NCBI GenBank assembly: GCA_023436225.1
Contig: JAEZKA010000076.1
Location: 207,009 to 271,008, forward strand
Length of the DNA stretch: 64,000 nt
Reading direction: 5' to 3'
Origin: Bacillota bacterium
GTDB lineage: Bacteria > Bacillota > Clostridia > Lachnospirales > Lachnospiraceae
Part shown: one piece after another, positions 55,232-63,959 of the stretch
Numbering within the stretch: position 1 is the first letter of the stretch
How the letters are laid out: every line of letters begins with the position of its first letter
The notes under the pieces: generated by a model
Told to the model about the DNA's origin: nothing
Databases searched by the model: none
Seen by the model: only the letters and a program-made list of their open reading frames with translations
Program-made: the position numbers and the translations under genes

Positions 55232-55873
55232 CTACAGTTCAAAACATTCCCGTAGTTTCTTCAGTGCTTTTTTCTCAATCCGACTGACGTAGCTTCTGGA
55301 TATACCTAGCTTACCGGCGATTTCCCTTTGTGTTACCTCTTTATGATTGCTTAAGCCGTATCGCAAGCAGATGATTTCACGTTCTCTATCAGTCAACACC
55401 TTACCGATTATGTGATACAGTTTTTTAATATCGTCCTCGAGTACAATATTTTCCACAATATCAATTTCTGCTTCTTCAATTATGTCTAAAAGATTTATTT
55501 CATTACCTTCCCGATCTGATCCAATCGGATCATACAGATATACTTCCTTTGCTAAGCGCTTACCGCTTCTGAGCATCATCAACAGCTCATTATCAATGCA
55601 GCGCGAGGCATAGGTAGCAAGGCGGATTCCTTTCTCTTCATCAAAGGTATCGATAGCCTTAATTAAACCAATGGTTCCTATCGATATCAAATCATCGGTT
55701 TCTTTATCAACCATATTGTACTTTTTAACGATATGAGCCACTAATCTGAGATTATGCTCAATCAATTTATCCCTTGCGCTCTTGTCGCCTTCCTTGCAGC
55801 GTTTCAGATAATCGGATTCTTCCTTGGTGCTTAATGGCTTTGGAAATGACTTCACGAAGATAAGCACCCTCAA
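55232..55873 (-). CDS. sigK: RNA polymerase sporulation sigma factor SigK
   Basis: The 213-residue sigma-70 protein matches SigK, not SigE: LIEHNLRLVAHIVKKYN, DDLISIGTIGLIKAID, ATYASRCIDNELLM and DPIGSDREGNEINLLDII in region 2-3, and a region 4 helix (REIAGKLGISRSYVSRIEKKAL). The usual N-terminal pro-sequence (about 20 residues) is absent: the frame starts TTG-AGG-GTG near FVKSFPKPLS and a stop lies 15 bases upstream. SigK of some Clostridia also lacks it. The gene is uninterrupted. The TTG start is uncertain; a GTG at 55867 or 55855 is possible. Confidence 0.88.
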   Translation of the reverse strand: MRVLIFVKSFPKPLSTKEESDYLKRCKEGDKSARDKLIEHNLRLVAHIVKKYNMVDKETDDLISIGTIGLIKAIDTFDEEKGIRLATYASRCIDNELLMMLRSGKRLAKEVYLYDPIGSDREGNEINLLDIIEEAEIDIVENIVLEDDIKKLYHIIGKVLTDREREIICLRYGLSNHKEVTQREIAGKLGISRSYVSRIEKKALKKLRECFEL

Positions 55874-55995
55874 TGCCCATAAGATTCATTTATATCTTAT
55901 GATGCGAATTGACATAAAGTGCCTATCCCTCTTAAAAAGGGACAGAAGGACTTACTATTTTTTATAAGAGCACAAATTAGGACAATTCCAAATAC

Positions 55996-56041
55996 AAAAA
56001 ACACCATTCCCCAAAAGAATAACTCAAGGGAAATGATGCTT
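55996..56041 (-). terminator. terminator after the U32 peptidase gene
   Basis: AAAAGCATCATTTCCC and GGGGAATGGTGTTTTTT form an extended stem with a U tail on the minus strand, 30 bases past the stop at 56070. It marks the end of the long housekeeping run. Confidence 0.85.
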
Positions 56042-56069
56042 TTATGATGGCTATTCACCACTGTAATAC

Positions 56070-57323
56070 TTATTCTTTTCTTCTAATAATATCATAGACA
56101 TCCAGCTTGACACCAAAATCTACATAAATCATCTGCTGTGGATGAGGACAACTCTCCATCGCATTCCCCTGGGCATCTTCTATTTTTATCACGACAACCT
56201 CAATCGTATCACCACTGGGTTTTATTATCTCGACACTTTCTCCGACACTAAACTTATTCTTCTGCTCAAGCTCATATAAACCATTCTTCTCACCTGAGAT
56301 AGTTCCAAGATAAGTATATGCTTTCTCATAAGTATTATGATCGTAGATCTGATCCTCATGGGTAGGCTTGCCAAAGAAGAAACCGGTGGTAAATTGACGA
56401 TTGACACCTTTTCTGATTTCCTTCATATAATCACCCTTATTCGCTTCATATATAGCAGGGTCTGCAAAGAACTCATCGATGGCTCTACGGTAGGTTCGAG
56501 CTACTGTTGCAACATAAAGGGCAGTCTTCATTCTGCCTTCTACCTTCAAGCTATTAATTCCTGCTTTTACAAGCTCGGGGATATATTCAATCATACATAG
56601 ATCCTTCGAATTAAAGATATAAGTACCCCGCTCATTTTCTTCAATTGGCAGGTACTCACCCGGTCTTTTCTCCTCCACAATATGATACTTCCAACGACAG
56701 GAGTGAGTACAGGCACCAAGATTAGCATCCCTTCCGGTAAAATAATTGCTGAGCAAACATCTTCCAGAGTAGGCGATGCACATTGCTCCGTGAACAAAGG
56801 TCTCTATCTCCATCTCGGCAGGAATTTTGGAACGCAGCTCAATCAATTCCTCCAAGGTTAATTCTCTTGCTGATACTACTCTGGATGCACCAAGCTTATG
56901 CCAAAAACGGTAACTTTCATAATTCGTATTATTAGCCTGGGTGCTAATATGCAGCTCAGCCTCCGGAATCTCCTCCTGTGCAATGGAGAATACACCTGGA
57001 TCAGAAATAATCAGCGCATCCGGACGATCCTTGCCGAAAGCTCTCAGGTCTTTAAAATAGGAGCGTATTCCTCCAAGGTCCTGGTTATGGGCAGTAATAT
57101 TCGCTGTAATATATACCTTCTTACCGTAGGAATGAGCAAATGCAATTCCCTGCTTCATCTCATCCATAGAGAAATTCTTAGCCTTCGCTCGAAGACCATA
57201 CAAATCGCCTCCAATATAGATGGCGTCCGCTCCATAGATAACGGCTGTTTTCAGTGTTTCTAAATTACCAGCCGGAATTAATAACTCCGGCTTCTTAATG
57301 TATTCTGTCATATCAGATGCCAT
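56070..57323 (-). CDS. U32-family peptidase-like protein, tRNA hydroxylation type
   Basis: The 417-residue protein has the U32 signature EIETFVHGAMCIAYSGRCLLSNY followed by DANLGACTHSCRWKY, with several conserved Cys. Members such as TrhP (YrrN/YrrO in Bacillus) are involved in making 5-hydroxyuridine in tRNA. It is encoded immediately after the O-methyltransferase, as in the yrrM-yrrN-yrrO cluster. The start ATG at 57323 sits close to its AAAGG site; ATG 57311 is possible. Confidence 0.9.
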   Translation of the reverse strand: MASDMTEYIKKPELLIPAGNLETLKTAVIYGADAIYIGGDLYGLRAKAKNFSMDEMKQGIAFAHSYGKKVYITANITAHNQDLGGIRSYFKDLRAFGKDRPDALIISDPGVFSIAQEEIPEAELHISTQANNTNYESYRFWHKLGASRVVSARELTLEELIELRSKIPAEMEIETFVHGAMCIAYSGRCLLSNYFTGRDANLGACTHSCRWKYHIVEEKRPGEYLPIEENERGTYIFNSKDLCMIEYIPELVKAGINSLKVEGRMKTALYVATVARTYRRAIDEFFADPAIYEANKGDYMKEIRKGVNRQFTTGFFFGKPTHEDQIYDHNTYEKAYTYLGTISGEKNGLYELEQKNKFSVGESVEIIKPSGDTIEVVVIKIEDAQGNAMESCPHPQQMIYVDFGVKLDVYDIIRRKE

Positions 57324-57376
57324 ACCTTTCTCACTGTCTGCAAATTTTGGTCACAGGTACAAAATTGCAGGTTTTA

Positions 57377-58042
57377 TTACAGCTGCTTAACACGATGACT
57401 TACTGCAATACCATCACCGACCGGCAATATTACCGTAGATAACTCATCCATGTGAGTGATGGTATATAGGTACTCTCTCATTCTGGAATGAATGGTTCTA
57501 TCTCTTCTCGCAATGCTGTATCTTGAATTGATTACCGTACCGTCCTGAAGAACATTATCCGTAACCAATAGTCCTTTTACCTCTAGTAACTTCATTAATT
57601 CAGGAAGAAAGCTCATATATTGGGCTTTGGCAGCATCTAAGAAAATAAAGTCAAAGCTTAGCTTTTCCTCTGCCAAAGTTTTCAGAACTTCAAGAGCTTC
57701 CCCCTTAATCAGCCTAATTTTATCCTTATGAGGAAAGATTGGATCAGCCAGATTTTTCTCTGCTTCTACCAGCCGCATAGCAACCTTTTCTATGGTTGTT
57801 ATTTGGCAATCACAGTTCGTATGTTCACTCATAAAGAGGGCGGAAAAGCCAATGGCTGTTCCGACCTCCAGAATGCGTTTTGGTTGTTGTAGCTGCAATA
57901 AGAACTTTAAAGCTCCCTGGGTTTCCTTCTTTATAATCGGGACATGATGCTCCAAGGCCTCCATTTCCAGATCACCTAGTTCTTTCGGCAATTCCGACAC
58001 CAAGGAGTTAATGTAGGCTGTAATTCTCTCATCAACTATCAT
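57377..58042 (-). CDS. SAM-dependent O-methyltransferase, TrmR/YrrM-like
   Basis: The protein (about 221 residues) is a class I methyltransferase with the SAM motif RILEVGTAIGFSALFM and DFIFLDAAKAQYMSF. In Bacillus the YrrM/TrmR protein methylates 5-hydroxyuridine in tRNA to 5-methoxyuridine, and its gene precedes the U32 peptidases, as here. ATG 58042 is preferred from AAAGAGG spacing and domain start; ATG 58081 adds a non-conserved stretch. Confidence 0.88.
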   Translation of the reverse strand: MIVDERITAYINSLVSELPKELGDLEMEALEHHVPIIKKETQGALKFLLQLQQPKRILEVGTAIGFSALFMSEHTNCDCQITTIEKVAMRLVEAEKNLADPIFPHKDKIRLIKGEALEVLKTLAEEKLSFDFIFLDAAKAQYMSFLPELMKLLEVKGLLVTDNVLQDGTVINSRYSIARRDRTIHSRMREYLYTITHMDELSTVILPVGDGIAVSHRVKQL

Positions 58043-58105
58043 AATATATTTAGCCTCTTTATCTATGGCACCATAGCTCAATATCGAAATGGAGATACAG
58101 TACCA

Positions 58106-58618
58106 TCATTCTGATGTATTCTTCTTATCCGAGTCCGCACCGGCATCATTTTCTGCTCCGTCACCTTTTTTATCACCAATATCCTCAGTGGAATCAGAGG
58201 AGTCATTCTCCAAATCCTCATCCTTCACAATTGACTTAGAATAATCTGTCACAACAGAAAGTATCTCATCATAGGTCATTGAGGAATTTATAACGTAGGT
58301 ACCGGGCATAATCACATATTCCTGAAGCTTTGTCTTAAGAAAGAAGGAATACTTATTCTTAATGGCATGATTGATTTCCAGCTTTGCGGCTAGATCCATC
58401 TTAGATTCACCCTTGTTAATCTGTAAGATAATATCCCTTCCGGGCGCCACATCTACCGTATCGGGTCCATAGAGCTGATAGGTGAAAGTATAGGCATATT
58501 TACTGAAGTTGACTATAGCCATAATTACTATGATATAAAAGAATATATTCATCAGCATCCGTACGATTAAGCTCGTTATTTTTAATGTTAATTTAACTGC
58601 TGTGGATCTTGTCGCCAT
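58106..58618 (-). CDS. MltG-like membrane protein lacking the catalytic domain
   Basis: The 170-residue protein has one membrane segment (about 20-42), then a YceG/MltG-like N-terminal part (DIILQINKGESKMDLAAKLE and MPGTYVINSSMTYDEIL) and an acidic Ser/Asp tail. The full MltG catalytic region, including its active Glu, is missing. Its place between RNase J and the O-methyltransferase is that of mltG-type genes in the yrr cluster. Either the catalytic part has been lost or this lineage uses a short relative. The start has GAGGGAAGT. Confidence 0.7.
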   Translation of the reverse strand: MATRSTAVKLTLKITSLIVRMLMNIFFYIIVIMAIVNFSKYAYTFTYQLYGPDTVDVAPGRDIILQINKGESKMDLAAKLEINHAIKNKYSFFLKTKLQEYVIMPGTYVINSSMTYDEILSVVTDYSKSIVKDEDLENDSSDSTEDIGDKKGDGAENDAGADSDKKNTSE

Positions 58619-58670
58619 ATACTTCCCTCTCTAACTTAACAACTAACCGGTTATCAATAAATCAAACTCT

Positions 58671-60359
58671 TTATACTTCCATAATGATAGGCAATATCAT
58701 CGGATTTCTCTTGGTCTTCTTCCAGATATAATCACTGAGAGAATCCTTAATCTCCGTCTTCATCTTGCCCCAGTCTGCATTATTTTTACTCAGGCACTTA
58801 GCCAGAGCCCGTTCTACAACATCTCTTGCTTCTTCCATCAGATTTTCGGACTCTCTTACGTAGACAAAGCCGCGGGATACAATATCAGGTCCTGCAACCA
58901 CTTGATTACTGTACTTCTCAAGAGAGATTACAACGATAATCAATCCGTTCTCACTTAAGAGCTGTCTGTCACGAAGCACAATATTACCAACATCCCCGAC
59001 ACCGAGACCATCCACAAGGATACCCTGTGCAGGTACTTCTCCTGTAACCTGACCGCGTTCCTCTGACAAGGTCAAGACATCGCCGGAAGAGATAATAAAG
59101 ATATTATCCTTCGGGATTCCCAAGGTTTGTGCCAGCTCTGCATGACGTACCAGGTGCTTATATTCACCATGTACCGGAACTGCATACTTGGGTTTTAATA
59201 AAGTATACATTAATTTAATTTCTTCCTGGCAGGCATGACCGGATACATGGGTATCCTGATAGATTACCTTCGCACCCTTCATGGTCAGATCGTTAATGAC
59301 CTTTGATACCGCTTTCTCATTACCCGGAATTGGGGTTGAGCTTAAAATAACGACATCACCAGGCTTGATTGTTACCTTCTTATGAATGGAAGCAGCCATT
59401 CTCGGTAAAGCTGCCATTGTTTCACCCTGGCTGCCGGTCGTGATAAGCACCAGCTGGTCATCGGTGTAATTCTTCATCATCTCTATGTCTATTAACATAT
59501 TCTCAGGCATCTTGATATAACCAAGCTCCATCGCAACGGTAATAATATTAACCATGCTACGGCCTTCAATAACAATTTTCCTGTTAAACTTTGCTGCGGA
59601 ATTGATTACCTGCTGCACTCGGTCTACATTAGAGGCAAAGGTAGCAACAATAATTCTCTGCTTTGCAGAGTCGGAAAAAATACTATCAAAGGTTTTTCCT
59701 ACCGTACTCTCACTCATGGTATAGCCAGGACGTTCTACATTGGTGCTGTCACAAAGAAGTGCTAATACACCCTTTTTACCGATTTCACCAATTCTCTGTA
59801 AATCAATCGGAGCGCCGAATACTGGTGTATAATCAACTTTAAAGTCACCGGTATGGAAGATAATACCTGCCGGTGTAAAGATCGCTAATGCAGAAGCATC
59901 TGCGATACTATGGTTTGTCCGTATGAATTCAATTCTAAAACAACCTAAATTAATGGATTGACCATGCTTAATTACTTTTCTTTTTGTGTTCTTTAACAAA
60001 TTATGTTCTTTCAGCTTCGTTTCTATAATAGCTGTTGTAAGTTTCGTTGCATAAATCGGTACATTGATATCCTTCAGGATATATGGTAGAGAACCGATGT
60101 GGTCCTCATGACCATGGGTGATAACAAAGCCCTTCACCTTTTCTATATTATCCTTCAGATAAGTGACATCAGGAATTACTAAATCAATTCCTAACATTTC
60201 ATCCTCCGGAAAAGATAGTCCGCAATCAATGACAATAATACTGTCCTCATACTCAATCGCGGTAATATTCATACCAATCTGTTCTAATCCTCCAAGCGGA
60301 ATAATCTTTACTCCTTTTAATTGTGTCTCTCTCACTATGTTCTTTTCTTTCTCTTTCAA
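58671..60359 (-). CDS. rnj: ribonuclease J
   Basis: The 562-residue metallo-beta-lactamase/beta-CASP ribonuclease degrades and matures RNA. The HGHEDHIGSLPY motif gives the metal site, with TGDFKVD and SGHACQEEIKL further on. TTG 60359, after TGGAGGTG at seven bases, is the best start; the upstream ATG at 60413 adds residues with no RNase J match. It lies in the run ireB-ruvX-DUF1292-fur-rnj. Confidence 0.9.
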   Translation of the reverse strand: MKEKEKNIVRETQLKGVKIIPLGGLEQIGMNITAIEYEDSIIVIDCGLSFPEDEMLGIDLVIPDVTYLKDNIEKVKGFVITHGHEDHIGSLPYILKDINVPIYATKLTTAIIETKLKEHNLLKNTKRKVIKHGQSINLGCFRIEFIRTNHSIADASALAIFTPAGIIFHTGDFKVDYTPVFGAPIDLQRIGEIGKKGVLALLCDSTNVERPGYTMSESTVGKTFDSIFSDSAKQRIIVATFASNVDRVQQVINSAAKFNRKIVIEGRSMVNIITVAMELGYIKMPENMLIDIEMMKNYTDDQLVLITTGSQGETMAALPRMAASIHKKVTIKPGDVVILSSTPIPGNEKAVSKVINDLTMKGAKVIYQDTHVSGHACQEEIKLMYTLLKPKYAVPVHGEYKHLVRHAELAQTLGIPKDNIFIISSGDVLTLSEERGQVTGEVPAQGILVDGLGVGDVGNIVLRDRQLLSENGLIIVVISLEKYSNQVVAGPDIVSRGFVYVRESENLMEEARDVVERALAKCLSKNNADWGKMKTEIKDSLSDYIWKKTKRNPMILPIIMEV

Positions 60360-60424
60360 ATAATTGCACCTCCAATGGTTTATGTACTTTCTTTTTCCAT
60401 TCACTAAGTGCATTCGATAATCAA

Positions 60425-60889
60425 TTAGATACTAACAGATCTATTTGCCCTGCATGCTTTACAATGACCATATAGCTTAACTTCGTGGTCCACCACTTGA
60501 AATCCCATGGTATCCATGATACGTTCTTCTAATGTTTCCAATAGATCATCCTGAAATGCATATACATTTCCGCAATCTAGGCATATTAAGTGATGATGAT
60601 GGTGGGAAGTCTCTTCTTTGCTTCCCTTGCTAATCTCATAGCGCACATATCCATCATCAAGATTTAATTTATCTATTAGATTTAACTCTGATAATACTTG
60701 AATCGTACGGTAGACGGTAGCGATACCAATTTCCGGAAACTTTTCTTTGACATAATCATAGATTTCTTCTGCTGTCAGATGTTTCCCCGGTCTGCAATCT
60801 AATACCTCCAGAATTGCTACTCTCTGAGTCGTAACCTTTAATCCGTTCTGCTTCAACAAATTTTTAAACTGTTCCTGATTTTCAGGCAT
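60425..60889 (-). CDS. Fur-family metalloregulator
   Basis: The protein (about 154 residues) has the Fur winged helix (QRVAILEVLDCRPGKHLTAEEIYDYVKEKFPEIGIATVYRTIQVLSELNLI), a His-rich regulatory metal site (TSHHHHHLICLDCGNVY) and a structural zinc site CKAC at the C-terminus. Fur, Zur and PerR cannot be told apart safely. ATG 60889 is favoured by AGGTGAT spacing over ATG 60907. Confidence 0.88.
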   Translation of the reverse strand: MPENQEQFKNLLKQNGLKVTTQRVAILEVLDCRPGKHLTAEEIYDYVKEKFPEIGIATVYRTIQVLSELNLIDKLNLDDGYVRYEISKGSKEETSHHHHHLICLDCGNVYAFQDDLLETLEERIMDTMGFQVVDHEVKLYGHCKACRANRSVSI

Positions 60890-60995
60890 ATCATCACCTA
60901 TTTTCATCTAATCATATCGTTATGCATTTAATATCCTGTATATATTAATTAAATTTTGGAAAAGGGATTGACAATATCAATTCCCTAGTCATGAA

Positions 60996-61268
60996 TTAAT
61001 ACAATTCTATATCATCCAATAATTCTTTGAAGATCGCAGCAACTGATTGCAGCTCCTGCTCCTCCTCCACAATATCATATACCGCCTCTTCGTCGGTTTC
61101 TTCTGAAATATCCTTCAAAATGAGAGCTTCCGCATCCTCTTCATCCTCGGTGATCGTACTAACCAAAAGATAATCGGTTCCGCCGAGTCTCGTCTGCTCT
61201 AATACCTGGAATACTACCTCTTCACCATCTTCTGTGATGAAGGTTATCTCATCCGGTCTATTGCTCAT
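60996..61268 (-). CDS. DUF1292 protein
   Basis: The 90-residue acidic protein has the DUF1292 core ITFITEDGEEVVFQVLEQTRLGGTDYLLVS. Its gene overlaps ruvX by 11 bases, as its homologue does in Bacillus (yrzB next to yrrK). It has no known function. The start has AGAAGAG. Confidence 0.85.
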   Translation of the reverse strand: MSNRPDEITFITEDGEEVVFQVLEQTRLGGTDYLLVSTITEDEEDAEALILKDISEETDEEAVYDIVEEEQELQSVAAIFKELLDDIELY

Positions 61269-61713
61269 GATTATTCTCTTCTTTCTTCATAAAATGCAGT
61301 CTGTCCAAATATCCTTGTAATATTAATACTGCTGCTAATTTATCAACAACCAACGATTTTTCTTGATGACTTAAGCCACCCTGATTAAGCACCTGGTGTG
61401 CCGCAACCGTTGTCAATCTCTCATCCCAAAGAAGCACCTCAAGACCAGTCCTTTGTCTAAGCTTCTGTGCAAACTCCTCCGACTTTAACGCCCGTTCCCC
61501 AATTGAATTATTCAGATGCTTAGGATAACCTAAAACAATCGTTTCAATCTCATATTCTGCAATCAACTCTTCAATTCTAGCTAATGTCTGCCGTAGCTTA
61601 TTCTCCTGCTTTCTCCGGATAACTTCTATCCCTTGAGCAGTCAACCCGAGTGCATCGCTAATAGCAACACCAACCGTCACAGAGCCATAATCCAGCCCCA
61701 TTATTCTCTTCAT
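61258..61713 (-). CDS. ruvX: RuvX/YqgF putative Holliday junction resolvase
   Basis: The 151-residue RNase H-fold protein has MGLDYGSVTVGVA with the first Asp, a Glu in the middle strand (IVLGYPKHL) and Asp in LLWDERLTT and VDKLAAVLILQ. RuvX family members take part in 16S rRNA 5' processing and possibly junction cleavage. The start has AGGAGGTATGA. Confidence 0.92.
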   Translation of the reverse strand: MKRIMGLDYGSVTVGVAISDALGLTAQGIEVIRRKQENKLRQTLARIEELIAEYEIETIVLGYPKHLNNSIGERALKSEEFAQKLRQRTGLEVLLWDERLTTVAAHQVLNQGGLSHQEKSLVVDKLAAVLILQGYLDRLHFMKKEENNHEQ

Positions 61714-62017
61714 TCATACCTCCTATGGTATAAAAGCAGCAATTTAGCAATATGGTCAAAACGATATCCATTTGCCTATTATAACACTAATATAGTCTTC
61801 CCGTCCATGGGACATGTATAACCGCTACTTTGCAATAACTTTGTATCCTACTATTTTATTTCGTTTGTGTCAAGTGTGTTTGTTACACTTATATGACCGC
61901 AGGCACAGAATCCGGAAGAACATAGCTTCTTTAAGTGTGCTAGCTTAACCCACCTGCCGATTGTATTGTTTGTGCCCAGGAAGACACAGGCACAAACCTG
62001 GAGGTGTGAAAATAGTT
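61714..62017. other. 304-base gap between ruvX and ireB
   Basis: It holds a 9-bp stem GTTTGTGCC/GGCACAAAC at 61968-61997 and short dispersed palindromes, but no coding frame, promoter or RNA family that I can support. Confidence 0.5.
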
Positions 62018-62299
62018 CTACATTTTCACATTACTTCCTTTATCGAGTTCATTCTCAATGTAAAAACGCAACAACTCTTCAATGATTTCGTCGCGTTCCA
62101 CCTTCATAATCAAGCTTCGAGCACCCTTATGGCTCGTTATGTAGGTAGGATCTCCAGACATAACATACCCAACAATCTGGTTAACCGGATTATATCCCTT
62201 TTCTGTCAGCGCGGAATATACGGTGCGAATGACCTCACTCACGATTACCTCTGTATCCTTTTGTACTTTAAAATACTGTGTATTGTTTAATTTTTGCAT
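62018..62299 (-). CDS. ireB: IreB-family regulatory phosphoprotein
   Basis: The 93-residue protein is the IreB/UPF0297 family, a substrate of the IreK-type kinase in enterococci that tunes cephalosporin tolerance. EVIRTVYSALTEKGYNPVNQIVGYVMSGDPTYITSHKGARSLI is highly conserved. It opens the ireB-ruvX-DUF1292-fur-rnj run. The start has GAAGGAAGTGATT. Confidence 0.92.
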   Translation of the reverse strand: MQKLNNTQYFKVQKDTEVIVSEVIRTVYSALTEKGYNPVNQIVGYVMSGDPTYITSHKGARSLIMKVERDEIIEELLRFYIENELDKGSNVKM

Positions 62300-62399
62300 T
62301 GAATCACTTCCTTCTCACACATTTTGATAGTCTCTATTATACAAATCCGATCCCCTTTGAACTATATACCTTATATATTAATATATTTAGGTAAAAATT

Positions 62400-63809
62400 T
62401 CAATTAGATATTTCACAAAGGAGCATTTCATCTGTCAATAAGCCTAAAACCCTACCTGTCAACAGCTTGTTGGACAACTCCTGCTCCTGTGCAACCGCCA
62501 GTTTAAGATATCGCTCGTTATGACCCACCTGATAAAGTACCCCTTCTATCTCTACAGACTCTTCAAATAGAATTTTCTCTATTTTGCCCAAGAATTGTTC
62601 CATGTATTCCTTTTCCATCAAATTTGATAGAGCAATCAACTCATCGCTCCTCGAACTTTTAATATCCTCTGGAATCTGATCCTGCATTACTGCTGCCTTT
62701 GTTCCTGCTCTCTTCGAGTATTTGAATACATGAATATGGGAGAAACCAATTCTTCTCACGAATTCCATCGTCTGTTCAAACTCCTCCTGTGTCTCTCCAG
62801 GGAAGCCTACTATAACATCGGTAGTAAATGAGGGATTATCAAAGAACCTACGGATCAGCTGCACTCTGTCATAATATTCACCTGCACTATATTTGCGATT
62901 CATTCTCTTGAGTACGCTATCACTGCCGCTTTGCAAGGAAAGATGAAAATGAGGACAGAATTGCCTTACTGTAGCAATCGCCTCTAAAAATTCCTCTGTG
63001 ATAATCCTAGGTTCCAAAGATCCAAGACGAATTCTCTCAATTCCCTCTATTTCACCAATGCTTACAATTAACCTTGCCAAAGGCATCTCCAGACTTAATC
63101 TGTCATATAGATCCTGATCCCGATTGGTCAACTCCGTTTCTTCTTCCTTTTCCGGTGAACGATCATCCTCTGACACTGCCTTCTTAAGCAGATCTGAACC
63201 ATAAGAAGAGATATGAATTCCGGTTAACACAATTTCCTTATATCCCTTTTTCGAGAGCTCAGTAATCTCTGTAAGGATATCCTCTTCCTTCCTACTTCTT
63301 GCCCTGCCGCGAACATAGGGAATGATACAATAAGAGCAAAACCGATTACAGCCATCCTGAATCTTGATAAAGGCTCGTGTTTTCTCCATGGTAGTTATTA
63401 CATGCAGCTCCTCATAGTCCTTCTCAGCATTGATATCTACCACTAATTCCTCTTTATCATTACTATTCCTGCATCGTTCAACCATAGTAACTATGTCAGA
63501 TTTTTTATTATTACCGATTACTAGATCTACTGCACTGTCCGCCAGAAGAACGTCTTCTGCTGCCTGAACATAGCAGCCAACTGCTGCGATAATCGCCTGA
63601 GGGTTCCTGTGCTTCGCCTGATGCAACATCTGTCGTGATTTGCGGTCTGCAATATTCGTGACCGTACAGGTATTTACTACATAGACATCTGCGATATCTT
63701 TAAAATCCACGATCTCATAGCCGGCTGCTTCAAACATTGTGCGCATTGCCTCGGTTTCATAAGAATTCACCTTACAACCCAGGGTCAAAAATGCCGCTGA
63801 TTTTCCCAT
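62400..63809 (-). CDS. mtaB: tRNA t6A37 methylthiotransferase MtaB
   Basis: The 469-residue radical SAM enzyme adds methylthio to t6A37 of tRNA. The auxiliary cluster Cys are in TLGCKVN, VVNTCTV and AVGCYVQ, the radical SAM CxxxCxxC is CNRFCSYC, and a C-terminal TRAM domain follows. An internal Glu-rich insert (EDDRSPEKEEETEL) near residue 220 is unusual. The start has AAAGGAATATG. Confidence 0.93.
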   Translation of the reverse strand: MGKSAAFLTLGCKVNSYETEAMRTMFEAAGYEIVDFKDIADVYVVNTCTVTNIADRKSRQMLHQAKHRNPQAIIAAVGCYVQAAEDVLLADSAVDLVIGNNKKSDIVTMVERCRNSNDKEELVVDINAEKDYEELHVITTMEKTRAFIKIQDGCNRFCSYCIIPYVRGRARSRKEEDILTEITELSKKGYKEIVLTGIHISSYGSDLLKKAVSEDDRSPEKEEETELTNRDQDLYDRLSLEMPLARLIVSIGEIEGIERIRLGSLEPRIITEEFLEAIATVRQFCPHFHLSLQSGSDSVLKRMNRKYSAGEYYDRVQLIRRFFDNPSFTTDVIVGFPGETQEEFEQTMEFVRRIGFSHIHVFKYSKRAGTKAAVMQDQIPEDIKSSRSDELIALSNLMEKEYMEQFLGKIEKILFEESVEIEGVLYQVGHNERYLKLAVAQEQELSNKLLTGRVLGLLTDEMLLCEISN

Positions 63810-63899
63810 TCTATTTCATATTCCTTTCAATATTTAACAATAATAATTTAGTTCGATTACCTATACAACTTTCCGCCTTATTTTTATGAACTTTGTATA

Positions 63900-63926
63900 T
63901 TGACTTTTAATTAGGTAAATTATAGT
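63900..63926 (+). promoter_or_regulatory. promoter of the HPr-like gene
   Basis: TTGACT (63900-63905) is followed 15 bases later by TATAGT (63921-63926) and 17 bases later by TAGTAT. AAAGGAGGAG precedes the ATG at 63960. Confidence 0.6.
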
Positions 63927-63959
63927 ATATACATATACCGAATAAAGGAGGAGTTATTA

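Noticed and set aside
55232..55873. sigK split by a skin-type element
   Set aside because: The reading frame is continuous and all SigK regions are present.
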